A stretch of DNA of 64,000 nt. Source: Ahaetulla prasina (taxonomy: Eukaryota; Chordata; Lepidosauria; Squamata; Colubridae). The notes beneath the pieces were generated by a model. It made no database searches and was not told where the DNA came from. It worked only from the letters and a program-made list of their open reading frames with translations. The position numbers were made by a program, and so were the translations under genes. Positions 20,617 to 32,120 of this stretch are shown here, piece after piece. Each line of letters opens with the position of its first letter. Position 1 is the stretch's first letter. Where the stretch lies: positions 13,282,358 to 13,346,357 of the forward strand of contig NC_080543.1 of NCBI RefSeq assembly GCF_028640845.1, written 5' to 3'.

Positions 20617-20934
20617 GTGAACATGATAAGAGAATAAGCTTATGAATGAACGCATGTGAAACTAATGTAGACTGAAAATATTATCATCTACCTATTTCTA
20701 GATGTGGTCATCCTGCAAGATCAAATGCATTCATGAACAACAACATGAGAATTTGAAATTGTTCTCATATTTCTTATCATATATTCTATTCTGGTAATTG
20801 TGGAGTTGTTGATGGAGTCCTTTAGGTGAATCAAAGGACATCTAATGCCTGTCCCAAAATACCTGGTGTGTTCAACAACAGTTTGCTGTGGGAGATGATT
20901 GACTTACTATATTGTTTACTTATATCACAAATAA

Positions 20935-21253
20935 GGGATGCAGTGGTTCAGTGGCTAAGATGCTTGTCGATCGAAAGGTTGGCAGTTCAGTGGTTCGAAT
21001 CCCTACTTGTCCCAGCTTCTGCCAACCTAGCAGTTCGAAAGCAAGTAAAAAATGCAAGTAGAAAAATAGGGACCACCTTTGGTCACAGACTGTGTTCCGT
21101 GCACCTTTGCCATTTAGTCCTGCCAGCCACATGACCATGGAGAGGTCTTCAGACAGTGCTGGATCTTTGGCTTTGAAACGGAGATGAGCACCGCCCCCTA
21201 GAGTCAGGAGCGACTAGTACGTAAGTGCAAGGGGAACCTTTACCTTTACCTTT
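20935..21253 (+). mobile_element. Sauria SINE
   Basis: tRNA-like head GGGATGCAGTGGTTCAGTGG, B box GGTTCGAATCC at about 20992, core, BovB-like domain and a TTTACCTTTACC tail. TATATCAC precedes and follows as target duplication. About 40 bases of core are missing compared with 60348-60703. Confidence 0.85.
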
Positions 21254-21304
21254 ATATCACTAATCTGTTAAGAGGCCTCATTTTTTATGCTGCATTGTAA
21301 GTAA

Positions 21305-21640
21305 TATAATATAACAACAGAGTTGGAAGGGACCTCGGAGGCCTTCTAGTCCAATCCCCTGCCCAGGCAGGAAACCCTACACCATCTCAGTCAGATGGTT
21401 ATCCAACATTTTCTTAAAAATTTCCAGTGTTGGAGCATTCACAACTTCTGCAGGCATGTCGTTCCACTTATTAATTGCTCTAACTGTCTGGAAATTTCTC
21501 CTTAGTTCTAAGTTGCTTCTTTCCTTGATCAGTTTCCACCCATTGCTTCTTGTTCTACCCTCAGATGCTTTGGAGAACAGCCCGACTCCCTCTTCTTTGT
21601 GGCAACCCCTGAGATATTGGAACACTGCTATAAGTGAGTA
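21305..21640 (-). mobile_element. CR1 LINE 3' end, antisense
   Basis: Minus-strand frame 21377-21625 reads '[20 protein letters not shown]' to '[20 protein letters not shown]', the CR1 C-terminus. It is 5' truncated at about 21640. Confidence 0.85.
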
Positions 21641-21755
21641 GAATTTAATGTCTTCTGTTTACTGTCTGGTGTTAGACGTTCCCATGGTTTGAATTGAGAA
21701 TAGTTAGACCTAAGTTGTAGGAATTATCTAGAGCAAGACTGCAGAGAGTGTAAAC

Positions 21756-22040
21756 CGGGGTGAAATCCAGCAGGTTCTGACAGGCTCTGGAGAACGGGTA
21801 GCGGAAATTTTGAGCAGTTCAGAGAACTGGCAAATACCACCTCTGGCTAGCCCCAGAGTGGGGTGGGAATGGAGATTTTGCAATATCCTTCCTCCAGAAG
21901 TGGGGAGGGAATGGGGATTTTGCAGTATCCTTCCCCTGGTGTGGGATAGAAATGGAGATTTTGCAGTATCCTTCCCCTGCCACGCCCACCAAGCCACGCC
22001 CACAAAACCGGTAGTAAAAAAAAATTGGATTTCATCACTG
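21756..22040 (-). mobile_element. hAT MITE, ~285 bp
   Basis: CGGGGTGAAATCCAGCAGG...GGATTTCATCACTG is flanked by GTGTAAAC (21748-21755) and GTCTAAAC (22041-22048). The ~60-bp internal units occur three times, explaining the repeated 'GRILQNPHS' translation on the minus strand. Confidence 0.8.
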
Positions 22041-22247
22041 GTCTAAACACATAGCCATCTTCAATGGACAGGTTGAGGGCAAGTGAAAAAAAATGAGATT
22101 CAAGTTTTTTTTTCTTGGGTGTAGTATTGTAAAAGGACTGAAGGATATGAACAAATTCTGGGTATAAATTATGTAACATCTAATAAATGAGAATATTTGC
22201 AGCTCATGGGGGGTGGGAAGAGGGGTCCTTGATGCTTTCTGAGCTTG

Positions 22248-23960
22248 TGTTGTGTCTGCGCCCCCCGAGCCGGGCCTCCTGCCAGAAAGTGACTTGGAAA
22301 GTGAGAGGGACGGGCCGTCAGGACTTACCTTGGGAGCACCGGCTTCCCTGACTCAGCTCCAGGAGCCAGAGGCAGAGCCAGAGGCAGGCCAAGTGGAAGG
22401 CCTCCATCCCCTGACTTCCCCCCCCAGGCCACACCTCCAAACCCAGCTGATGGCAATCAGGCCTGGCTGGACCCTAGGTTTCGTAGGCAGGAGAGGCGGG
22501 AACAACAGAAGCAGGGGTGGGGCAGGCCTAGGAAGTGCTGTGTCATGGAGCCACACCAGGGGTGAAATCTAAAAATTTTCCCTACCGGTTCTGTGGGCGT
22601 GGCTTAATTGGTGGGCGCAGCTTGGTGGTCAGATGACTGGGTGGGCGTGGTCAATAACAATAAATAATAAAAATAATTAACAAAGTATACAAAAGAATAA
22701 GAGGTACCAAAAACCAACTTTCACACTTTACACACACACAACACAACACAACTGACTCACACACAATGTAAAAGCAGCTGCACTTCACCCAAAATGGCCC
22801 CTGCAACAAGCAGGAACCTCACACTTTCACACTTTACATACACACAACACAACTGATTCACACGCACACAAAATGCCACATACAGCTTTGTGAGATTTGG
22901 TGTGTTTGTGTAGTTAGAGTGAAACACTACAGAAACACACCAAATCTCAGAAAGCTGCACAAATATTTTATTTTATTATTTTTATTTATTTTTTTAGATC
23001 AGGGGGTCTCCAACTTTAGTAGCTTTAGGTTTGTAGACTTCAACTCCCAGAGTTTTTCATTCAGCAAAGCAGGAAGTCAAAGCAGGCTGTAATCAGTAGC
23101 TGAAGTAAGCATTGCATTGCCAGCCTGAAAGGAGCAGTAATTATAGGTAAGTGAGGAGGGGGTATTGGGTGGGCATGGGTGGGGGCTCTTTTAAGTGGGG
23201 GCTGTTAAAAAGTGATTTTAAAAGCCTGCTAGGATCAGGAAACTCCTCTGGGATCGCCAGAGGGAAAAAAGTTTTAAAGTCAGCTCCTCTGACGAGCTCA
23301 GCTGAAGTTCCCTCATAGCAGCCCAGAACCTCTTAAAATAATTGTTTTAACATGTAGAAAACATGTTTTTTAAGGTTCTGGTGATGAGGAACTCAGCTGG
23401 GATGGCCAGAGGAGCCTTTTAAAGCCCCCCCCCTTTTCCTTTTTCCCCCCTTCGGTTGAAGAGGTTTTTTTAAAAAAATTTTTTTAAAGTGTTCTGATGA
23501 TCCCTGCTCAGCCCCGTGATCATCAGAGGTTTTTGGTTTTTTGTTTTTACTTTTAAAGGCATGTTTTTGGCTAAAGAAAAACTTTTAAAAGTAAAAAAAA
23601 AGTCTCTGCTGATGGTGTGGCTCAGCAGGGGCGGGGGGGGGGCAGGGATTTTTGCTACCAGTCCTCCGAACCAGCAGCTGCCATCGCTACCTAATCGGGG
23701 GAGCCGGTGTGAACTGGGAGCATTTCACCCCTGAGCCACACCCCACAGGATATAAAGGCAGCAAGAGCTGCTGTGCCTCTTTGTAACAGGCAAATTAACT
23801 GCTTAACTAAGAGCTGAAGTACTGTTTGTTCCTGGGTGACTCATTGGCGTCGAGGGAGATAACAGAGACACTTGGCAGATGCTCGCTAGTTTGCTTCCAG
23901 AGCTGATAGTTGCCGGCTAATTAAGCCATCGCTCGGACGGAGGCGAGGGGGGACAGAACA
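22248..23960 (+). mobile_element. Solo LTR (copy D) containing a 1.2-kb hAT element
   Basis: LTR ends TGTTGTGTCTG and GACAGAACA lie between exact 5-bp duplications GCTTG (22243-22247, 23961-23965). After removing the hAT insert (22557-23733) and its duplicated site, about 530 bp remain, similar in size to copies A-C. A TATAAAGG box follows the insert at about 23751. It is related to but diverged from copies A-C. Confidence 0.8.
22557..23733 (+). mobile_element. 1177-bp non-autonomous hAT element inside an LTR
   Basis: CAGGGGTGAAATCTAAAAA...GAGCATTTCACCCCTG is flanked by exact AGCCACAC (22549-22556, 23734-23741). It shares its left third and right end with the shorter copy at 57388-58029. A half copy of the hairpin MITE ('CAGGGGGTCTCCAAC'-like at 22997) sits inside. 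No transposase frame. Confidence 0.8.
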
Positions 23961-23965
23961 GCTTG

Positions 23966-25254
23966 GTTGTTTTCTTGCAGGTGTTTCATTACCCAAACTA
24001 AGTAAAATCCTCAGTGCTCCTTTGTTGGACAGAAGAGTAGAAGATTTGGTTTGTAAAGTACTTCTCCATCAAATGTTCTAACTATTTCTAAATGTGTATA
24101 GGACCTTCATTTGAGGTGCCAAAGGCCACATTCCTAAAATAGACAGGACTCAGAGAAAAACTAAATTTGATACAATTTAATAAATTTAACTACAATGGAA
24201 TACTCATCATGCATTTAACATTTTCCCATCCTGTTACAATTCAGCAGCAACATTTGGATGGTCCTGACATCCTGGCTCTAAATTTAAGGTTTCATATTAT
24301 ACATTTCTCTACTAAAATGCTTCTTTTGTATAGCCATGAAGAATTTTCTTCCACCATTTCGTCATCTTGTTGATTCATCAGCTGTAAATTTTCTAACTCA
24401 CACTATGCATTTTGCAAGCTTTCTTGTTATTGAAATGTATTTTCACTCATCTTTTTTCATTTCCCCTTTCTTTTCATGTACCCTGTGACTAATCTAATGT
24501 GATAATTCAACCAATTCCTGATACATGCCTAGAAATAATTAGAATTATTAACCTACCGCTTCTCAAGGTCACCGATACTTTTTTTAGAAGAATCTCTCTA
24601 CCAGTTCAACACTTCAGAGGTCAAAATGATGCTTTCTTTGATTCCTGAGGAAATGAAATGCTTGGAACCTCATTATTTTATTCCAGTGTTTACTCCCAGT
24701 AGAGAGAGAAAGATTTATTTATTAAAATATTTGCCAAAGTTAAACATTGCCTTTCCAAAGGGTTGAGCTACCCTAACAATTAAAATTTAAACCTATTAAT
24801 TAACACACAAAGAAAAACAAAACGTATTTGGTTTTAACATGCACTTGCTAAGCAATCCTTCTCTTTCTCTCTAGTTTCCTCAGTTTCCTCATATATTTCC
24901 TAACCCTTTAGAATTAATGGGGAAAAGCCTTAATTTGTCCTTTGCTAGTTTTACTCGTCTCTTTAAACAGAGAAAAAGATAAACATGTACTTGTCTAATA
25001 GGAACTTTGATTCACTAGTGCAAATTGTAGATAGAATCAAAATTGCATTGGTACTTGGCTGTCAAAGATTTCCAGTTTTACTTTAACTCTGAAGGTCAAG
25101 TGGCAGGTCTTCATATTCCTTCCTTCCTTCCTTCCTTCCTTGCTTCCTCCCTCCCTCGCTCCCTCCCTCCCTTTCTTCCATCCATCCATCACAACTCATA
25201 GGTGTAGAATCCACTCATTATCTGCTATACCATGCTGATTCTGATTTTTGTTTT
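23966..25254. other. Unique AT-rich stretch, no gene found
   Basis: It contains a CTTC/CTCC-rich simple repeat at 25108-25190 and otherwise no recognised repeat. There are no coding features beyond short chance frames. Confidence 0.4.
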
Positions 25255-25505
25255 GTTTTGTCCTTTGTTTCAGTAATATCTGCATTCCAGAGAAAGAAGG
25301 ACTCCCTGGAGAAGAGCCTAATGCTGGGAATGCTCGAGGGCAAAAGAAGAATGGGACGACAGAGAACGAGGTGGCTGGACGGAATCACTGAAGCAGTAGG
25401 CATGAGTTTAAATGGACTCCAGAGGATGGTAGAGGACAGCAAGGCCTGGAGGAACGTTGTCCATGGGGTCGCGATGGGTCGGACACGACTTCGCAACTAA
25501 CAACA
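25255..25505 (+). mobile_element. BovB (RTE) LINE 3' end
   Basis: The 80-codon frame 25258-25500 reads 'LEKSLMLGMLEGKRRMGRQR', 'TRWLDGITEA', 'WRNVVHGVAMGRTRLRN', the typical BovB ORF2 C-terminus. It ends with GGTCGGACACGACTTCGCAA and an AACAACAAA tail. It is 5' truncated. BovB elements move horizontally and also gave the Sauria SINE its 3' end. Confidence 0.9.
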
Positions 25506-26229
25506 AAAAGCACTCCTGGTATATTTGATTCTTGCACGTAGCCAGCAATGGTTAAAAAAATATCAAGTTCTGTTTTATATTAGGGAATAAAAAGAGATCA
25601 ATCCATTTGACCCAATTCCATTGTATTGAACCTAACAGCTGATTTCTCTCAATTTTATTTGCTTTCCACCCCGTTCTCCATTAAGGAGGTTCACAATTTT
25701 CTATCAAAATGTGGAGTTTGGGCCTCTCAGCAAGCCAAGAAGTGGTGAAGGAAGAGACGAAAAGTGATGAAGATGCCTAGGATTTCAGTGTCATGAAAAT
25801 TTCAAGAAGACAGATTGCTTATAACTGAATTTCTACTGTATCTAGCTATAAAATATAGCATGACACAAATGTAATCTTGGTATATCTATTTCAGGCAGAT
25901 AAATAATTATTGCCGATATGCTCGATATATGTAGTTTTCAGTGGTACTCCCCTATTTTGTTTTTTCTGAAAGAAAACTTTGGCAGCTTCATAGGATATTA
26001 GCCACATCAATAGAGATCATGGCATCTCTTCTCCGTATTATATCAAAACATAAAAATGCAGCTGACATCACTTCTGGCTTTGAGATGTCTTAACATTCTC
26101 CATCTATCAAAGGAAAAGTCTGGAAGAGATTTTTGTTGGCAGATCTAAATTTTATAATGCATCCTGTAGAAGACAAGTTTTTTGTCATGAATGGTAAAAA
26201 AAGAAAGAGGGAGAGAGATGAACACATTG
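25506..26229. other. Unassigned stretch
   Basis: No repeat ends or coding domain are recognised. Confidence 0.4.
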
Positions 26230-26237
26230 GTTTAGTG

Positions 26238-26356
26238 CAGGGAATGGAATGAATTTGGCAATTTTAAGACTTGCGGACTTCAACTCCCAGAATTCCCCAG
26301 CTAGCCATGGGAGTTGAAGTCCACAAGTTTTAAATTGCTAAAGTTGGAGAACCCTG
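26238..26356 (+). mobile_element. Hairpin hAT MITE (decayed copy)
   Basis: Same family as 9337 and 9617 ('ACTTCAACTCCCAGAATTCC' with its inverted partner). It is flanked by GTTTAGTG and GTTTAAAG (two mismatches). The left end is altered. Confidence 0.7.
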
Positions 26357-26390
26357 GTTTAAAGAATACAGGTAGTCCTCGACTTACAAC

Positions 26391-26577
26391 CAGGGGTGGA
26401 TTCTACTTACCTTTACTACCGGTTTGCAACGGGATTGCGCATGCGTGCTCACTTCGCTCACATGTGCACCAAGCTTCTGCGCATGCACAGATCCCCTATG
26501 ATGAAATTTGGGTTGGTGGGCGGAGCCTCCCACTGGTTTTACTACCGGTTCTTGTGAACAGGTCCGAACCACTACTG
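26391..26577 (+). mobile_element. 187-bp hAT MITE inside a Tigger-like element
   Basis: CAGGGGTGGATTCTACTTAC...CCGAACCACTACTG is flanked by exact CTTACAAC (26383-26390, 26578-26585), which is part of the Tigger-like terminal repeat. It contains GCGCATGCGTGC motifs. Confidence 0.85.
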
Positions 26578-26817
26578 CTTACAACCACAACAGAGCCCAA
26601 AATTTCCAAGCAAGACAGTTGTTAAGTGAGTTATGCCCCATTTTATGACCTTTCTTGCCACAGCTACTAGTGAATCACTGCAGTTCTTCAGTTAGTAACT
26701 TGGCTGTTAACTGAATTTGGCTTCCCCATTGACTTTGCTTGTCAGAAGATTGCAAAAGGTGATCACATGACCCTGGGACACTGTAACCATCATAAATACA
26801 GGCCAAGTGTCCAAATT

Positions 26818-26893
26818 TATTTTATTTTAATTTTATTTTATTTACATTTATATCCCGCCCTTCTCCGAAGACTCAGGGCGGCTTACATTTTGA
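26818..26893 (-). mobile_element. L2-type 3' tail, antisense
   Basis: TTTTATTTACATTTATATCC, then 'CGCCCTTCTCCGAAGACTCAGGGCGG'-type sequence, the complement of the SINE/L2 tail. Confidence 0.65.
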
Positions 26894-27029
26894 TCATGTG
26901 ACCATGAGGATGCTGCAACAGTCAAAAGGCATTTTTTTTTGCAATGCATCTGTAACTTAGAATGATCACTATACAAATGGTTATAAGTCAAGGAGCTGTA
27001 AGTTGTTCTTGTGAACAAGGCAAAGGGAC

Positions 27030-27395
27030 TATTCTAATGTGAGAGTGCATAACTTGAGATCCAATGGGCTACGGAATTTTTCTAAATCCTTAAGTTTGTG
27101 GCTCCTTTAATTCATTCCAATCCCAACTAAAGGAGCTTGTATCAACTCTCTCCTTCTTTGAGGCAAACACACAAGGAGTTTCAAAATATCCTGTCTTGAA
27201 CGGATTACTAAATCTGCATTTCTAAAAGCTGACCTCCTCAGTTTCTGCTTGGGGGAAGGGAGACCGGGGCTGGTTTCTGCCTCCCTTAAGAGCATGTTTC
27301 TCCATTTCTCCTTTTGGGGAACTATAATATCTTGCCTTTTTAATATTCCTCAAAATATTTCATTCTTCTAGGAGGGGGGGGGCTTCCCACAGTAG
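27030..27395 (-). mobile_element. LTR-like unit (family 2), antisense part
   Basis: Minus-strand 'GAAGAATGAAATATTTTGAG', 'CCAAAAGGAGAAATGGAGAA' and 'AGCAGAAACTGAGGAGGTCA' parallel 9752-9910 and 60845-60960. The promoter half is missing. Confidence 0.55.
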
Positions 27396-28430
27396 TGTCA
27401 AGGAATTATGCAGGAGGTGTCCAAATGAAATCAGAGAGACTGACATGAATTTGTAGTCTATTATATAAAAATGGCTGTGTGTGTATGTGTATGTTCCAGT
27501 ATAACTCTGGAACACCTCCAGAAATTTCAAATAAACTTGGTACACAGATGACTTACTCTCTGGAGAAAAATACTGTGGGGGTTAAGACACCCCTAACACC
27601 CCTCAGGGTGTGTGTACTATTAAGGTAAGCCTGTTGTGCCTTAAAATGGCTTCTACTGTACTCCCTTAAAATAGCTTCTACTGTGCAGCAGAGTGGAGTT
27701 GCCATCTTAATGGCTTCACTGTATTCCATAAAGGGGCTCCCTCTGGTAAGGGAGAAATCCAACATTAGAAATTACGTTTGGTCCGGACATTTTCAGCAAA
27801 GCTAAGATTATTCTTGAGGACAAACGATGATCAGAAAAAAGCATAGCAAATGATCATGCATCAGCTACCAAAGGAACAAGGTGGTATCTTTTTACTTGAT
27901 GTTTCTGGGGGCACAGGGAAAACATTTTTAATTAATTTAATTCTCTCCGAAATCAGGGTTCAGGGTGCTCTTCCTGTCTAATACAGGATTGGGATAAATA
28001 AATACCCAGGCAATGCTGGATTATCAGCTAGTTTTATATAAATAAATATATTTTATTTCAATATATACATCCAATTAGACTGTCAGGCAAACAAGACCAT
28101 CTTGAGGTAAATCACAGAGCACACAAGGCACACAGACAAAAAAGGCGGGGAAAAAGGAAAACTCCCCCTCCACACCCACAGCAACCAATCACAGTGCAGA
28201 TTGCCTCATGCAGGAGCCAGCAGTCTCCAAACAATCAACTATAACTGTGTTTTCTGGCTCAATGCACAACCCCGCTCCTCCAGCTACTAAATTTAAATAT
28301 CTTAATAAGTAGCTCTAAAATCCTTACACACAACAAAAATAACTCTTAATCTCCCTTTTCTTCAGCCAGCAAATCAACCAACTATTTCAATGAAACTCTT
28401 AGGGGCTGATTTTTAAATTTGGCTGAATTG
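27395..28430. mobile_element. Interspersed unit (family 3), split by a Helitron
   Basis: 27395-27458 and 28033-28430 correspond to 11896 onward. The sequence continuous at 11935-11965 ('ACTTGTAGTTTTATA') is opened here by the Helitron. It ends near an L2 tail at 28437. Confidence 0.55.
27459..28032 (+). mobile_element. Helitron with truncated helicase segment
   Basis: It begins TCTATTATATAAAAATGGC (5'-TC) and ends ATTATCAGCTAG (CTRR-type), preceded by the hairpin-like 'CCCAGGCAATGCTGG'. There is no target duplication, and the empty site survives at about 11952. A frame at about 27830-27965 reads 'MIMHQLPKEQGGIFLLDVSG' then 'GTGKTFLINLILSEIR', a Walker A motif in a Helitron helicase-like context, with one in-frame stop upstream. 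Rep and the rest of the helicase are absent. Confidence 0.75.
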
Positions 28431-28436
28431 ATTTGA

Positions 28437-30497
28437 TTTTATTTATTTATTTATTAATCGTATTTATATACCGCCCTATCTCCCGAAGGACTCAGGGCGG
28501 TTCACAGGCATTTAAAAACATATAAATATAAATACAGAATAAAAACAATTAAGAAACTTATTTGAAAGCCCGTTAATTAAAATATACAAATAAAACCCAA
28601 TTAAAACCCATGAATTTAAAACCTAGCTCAGTCCTGCACAATTAAATAAATATGTTTTAAGCCCGCGGCGGAAGGTCCGAAGGTCCGGAAGCTGGCGGAG
28701 TCCGGGGAAGTTCGTTCCAAGGGTGGGAGCCCCACAGAAGGCCCTTGCCCTGGGCGTCGCCAGGCGACATTGCCTTGCTGACGGCACCCTGAGGAGACCC
28801 TCTCTGTGAGGCGCGGGTCGGTGAGAGGTATTCGGTAGCAGTAGGCGGTCCCGTAAGTAACCCGGCCCAATGCCATGGGCGCTTTAAAGGTGGTCACCAA
28901 GACCTTGAAGCGCACCGGAAGGCCACAGGTAGCCAGTGCAGTCTGCGCAGGATGGGTGTTATCACGGGAGCCACGAGGGCTCCATCTATCACCAGCGCAG
29001 CCGCATTCTGGACTAACTGCAGCCTCGGATGCCCTTCAAGGGAGCCCCATGTGAGCATTGCAGTAATCCAGGCGAGGCGTCACGAGTGCGTGGTGACCGT
29101 GCATAGGGCATCCCGGTCCAGAAAGGCGCAACTGGCGTACCAGGCGAACCTGGTAGAACGCTCTCCTGGAGCGGCCGTCAAATGGTCTTCTAGAGACAGC
29201 CGTTCATCCAGGAGGGCGCCTAAGTTGCGGACCCTTTCCATCGGGGCCAATGACTCGCCACCGATGGTCAGCCGCGGATTAAGCTGACTGTGCGGGATGC
29301 GGCATCCACAACCACTCTGTCTTGGCGGGATTGAGCTTGAGCCTGTTTCTCCCCATCCAGACCCGTCGGCCTCCAGACACGGGACAGCACTTGATAACCG
29401 TTGGGGTGGTCCGGTGTGAAAAATACAGCTGGGTGTCATCCGCATACAGCTGATACTTCACACGAAACCACTGATGATCTCACCCAGCGGCTTCATGTAG
29501 ATGTTAAACAGGAGGCGAGAGAATCGACCCCTGCGGCACCCACAAGTGAGGCGCCTCGGGTCGACCTCTGCCCCCTGTCAACACCGACTGCGACGGTCGG
29601 AGAGATAGGAGGAGAACCACCGATAAGCGGTGCCTCCACTCCCAATCCCTCCAACCGGCGCAGCAGGATACCATGGTCGATGGTATCGAAAGCCGCTGAG
29701 AGGTCTAATAGGACCAGGGCAGAGGACAACCCCTATCCTGGCCTCAGAGATCATCCTGCGACCAAAGCCGTCTCCGTGCTGTAACCGGGCGGAAACCGGA
29801 CTGGAGCAGGTCTAGATAGACAGTTTCATCCAGGTGCAAGGAAACTGATATGCCACCATACTCTCTACAACCTTAAGCGAAGGTTGGAACGACGATAATT
29901 ACCTAAAACAGCGGGTCAGGAAGGCTTCTTAAGGAGGGCCTCACCACCGCCTCTTTCAAGGCGGCGGAAGACACCCTCCACCAAAGAAGCGGTCGTAATC
30001 GCCTGGAGCCAGCCTCGTGTGACCTCCCGGTGGCCAGCACCAGCCAGGAGGGGCAGGTCCAGTAAACATGTGGTGGCATTCAGCCTACCCAGCAACCTGT
30101 CCATGTCCTCAGGAGCCACAGGGTCAAACTCATCCCAAACAATATCGCCAAGACCACCCTCAGCATCTCACCGCATCACGCAATCTTGGTCCAACCCATC
30201 CCGAAGCTGAGCGATTTTATCGTATAGATAACCGTTAAACTCCTCAGCACGTCCCTGCAGCGGGTCATCCCGCTCCCCCTGATGTAGGAGGAGGCGGGTC
30301 ACCCAGGGCTGGCGGTTATCTGCCGATGCAATGAGGGAGGAGGCGTAGCTACGCCTCGCTTCCCTCAATGCCACTAGGTAAGTCCTAGTATAGGACTTCA
30401 CTAGTGTCCGATCAGCTTCCGAACGGCTAGACCTCCAGGAACTCTCTAGGCGTCTTCTCCGGCGCTTCATCCCTCTCAGCTCCTCGGAGAACCATGA
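28437..30497 (-). mobile_element. 5'-truncated L2 LINE, antisense
   Basis: A reverse copy of the 3' ~2 kb of the 15652-20275 element, starting at the 'SEELRxMKRR' region (30470) and ending in the 'ACCGCCCTATCTCCCGAAGG' tail. Minus-strand frames at 30168-30470, 29916-30119, 29493-29729, 29080-29445 and 28628-28915 cover linker, RT ('LLDLSAAFDTIDHGILLRRL') and C-terminus. YADD is at about 29450. Many indels make it more decayed than the plus copy. Confidence 0.85.
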
Positions 30498-30794
30498 TGT
30501 TCATGTATTTGACTTAAGTCCATATTGAGGCAAAAACTTCCTTAAAATAGATTGAAAGTGTGCTTGTTTAGGTTTATGGAATAAACTACTTTCATAAAAA
30601 TAGAGGAAAAGAAAACAGAATCCCAGAAAGGGGAAATTACTAGGATATGAGAAGTTTTTCTCTGCACCTTTGATTTGAAGGCCATTTCCCCAAACCCTCT
30701 CTTTAGGTTGAGATGCCTTATTCAGTTGCCAAATTGATTTGACACACCGAATTAGATGGAGGGCTTATGAGCTGATTTGGTGATTCCACAAACT
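30498..30794. other. Unassigned stretch
   Basis: No feature is recognised between L2 and CR1. Confidence 0.4.
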
Positions 30795-31495
30795 TAACAA
30801 AACATAATAATAGAGTTGGAAGGGACCTTGGAGGTCTTCTAGTCCAACCCCCTGCCCAGGCAGGAAACCCTACACCATTTCAGACAAATGGCTATCCAAC
30901 ATTTTCTTAAAAAATCTCCAGTGTTGGAGCATTTACAACTTCTGCAGGCAAGTTGTTCCACTGATTAATTGTTCTACCTGTCAGGAAATTTCTCCTTCGT
31001 TCTAAGTTACTTCTCTCCTTGATTAGTTTCCACCCATTGCTTCTCATCCTGCCCTCAGGTACTTTGGAGAATAGCTTGACTCCCTCTTCTTTGTGGCAAC
31101 CCCTGAGATATTGGAACATTGCTATCATGTCTCCCCTAATCCTTCTTTTCATTAAACTAGACATACCCAGTTCCTGCAACCATTCTTCGTATGTTTCAGG
31201 CTCCAGTCCCCTAATCCATCTTTATTGCTCTTCTCTGCACTCTGTCTAGAGTCTCAACAACTTTTTGACATCGTGGCGACCAAAACTGAATGCAATATTC
31301 CAAGTGTTGCCTTACCAAGGCATTATAAAGTGGTATTAACACTTCACATGATCTTGATTCTATCCCTCTGTTTATGCAGCCCAGAACTGTGTTGGCTTTT
31401 TTGGCAGCTGCTGCACACTGCTGGCTCATATCTAAATGGTTGTCCACTAGGACTCCAAGATCCCTCTCACAGTTACTACTACTTCTTACTAACTT
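30795..31495 (-). mobile_element. CR1 LINE 3' part, antisense
   Basis: The minus frame 31211-31681 includes '[20 protein letters not shown]', '[20 protein letters not shown]', and 30907-31179 includes '[14 protein letters not shown]'. It is 5' truncated just after the catalytic region. The tail starts AATAATAGAGTTGGAAGGGA. Confidence 0.9.
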
Positions 31496-32112
31496 AAGAA
31501 CATGTGCACATGCATTTTGCCACTTTAGGATTTTCATTGAATCAGGATAGCGATTTGGACTGGTGATTGAAATCAACTCAAATTGATAATCCACATTGAA
31601 CTGACTTTCAACGGAATGAATTGAAATCAAGATATTTAAACTCATCCTTTCTCCACAAATGTGAAGCCTTTGTTCTTCCAAGAATAACTGCTGTAAACTT
31701 TCTGAATTGCAGGTTTCTTTATGAAGGACACCTGCATGCTGTATTCAATGGTTTTTTTTAAAAAAAAAATCTGCACACACAACATAAGAAACTATAGGCA
31801 TTATTTATAGACCATCCCAGTATAAATGATGTTATTCACACCAAACTCATTCATATGAAACTTTGCAGGTTTATTCCTCCTAATTTGCAGTTTTTATTCA
31901 GTTCCACCAAGATATTACATTCTTTATTTGTATCACAAGCACCTACAAACTATAGACATTATTTTAACCCTTATTTCTGCTTTCCTGGTGAAATTTTAGA
32001 GGAGAGATACCAACTATGTAATTCATCTTTGGCATTGGGATTGGTTTTAGACACCCTGAGACCATTCTTCTTGTTTGATTTAGGACCATGTCCACCTGTT
32101 TTGTATGTCTTG
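31496..32112. other. Unassigned stretch
   Basis: No recognised repeat or gene. An A/T run is present at about 31752-31772. Confidence 0.4.
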
Positions 32113-32120
32113 ATCTATAC

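Larger units (their letters stand above)
26369..26998 (+). mobile_element. Tigger-like element with two insertions
   Basis: CAGGTAGTCCTCGACTTAC at the left, AAGTCAAGGAGCTG at the right, TA on both sides (26367-26368, 26999-27000). It is interrupted by the hAT MITE at 26391-26577 and an L2-type tail at 26818-26893. Confidence 0.7.

Noticed and set aside
20985..21005. B-box-like GGTTCGAATCC considered as a tRNA gene
   Set aside because: Part of the tRNA-derived head of a Sauria SINE; no cloverleaf or terminator.
22252..22572. 106-codon frame considered as a gag-like protein
   Set aside because: Lies wholly inside a solo LTR and runs into the hAT insert; no capsid or zinc-knuckle motif.
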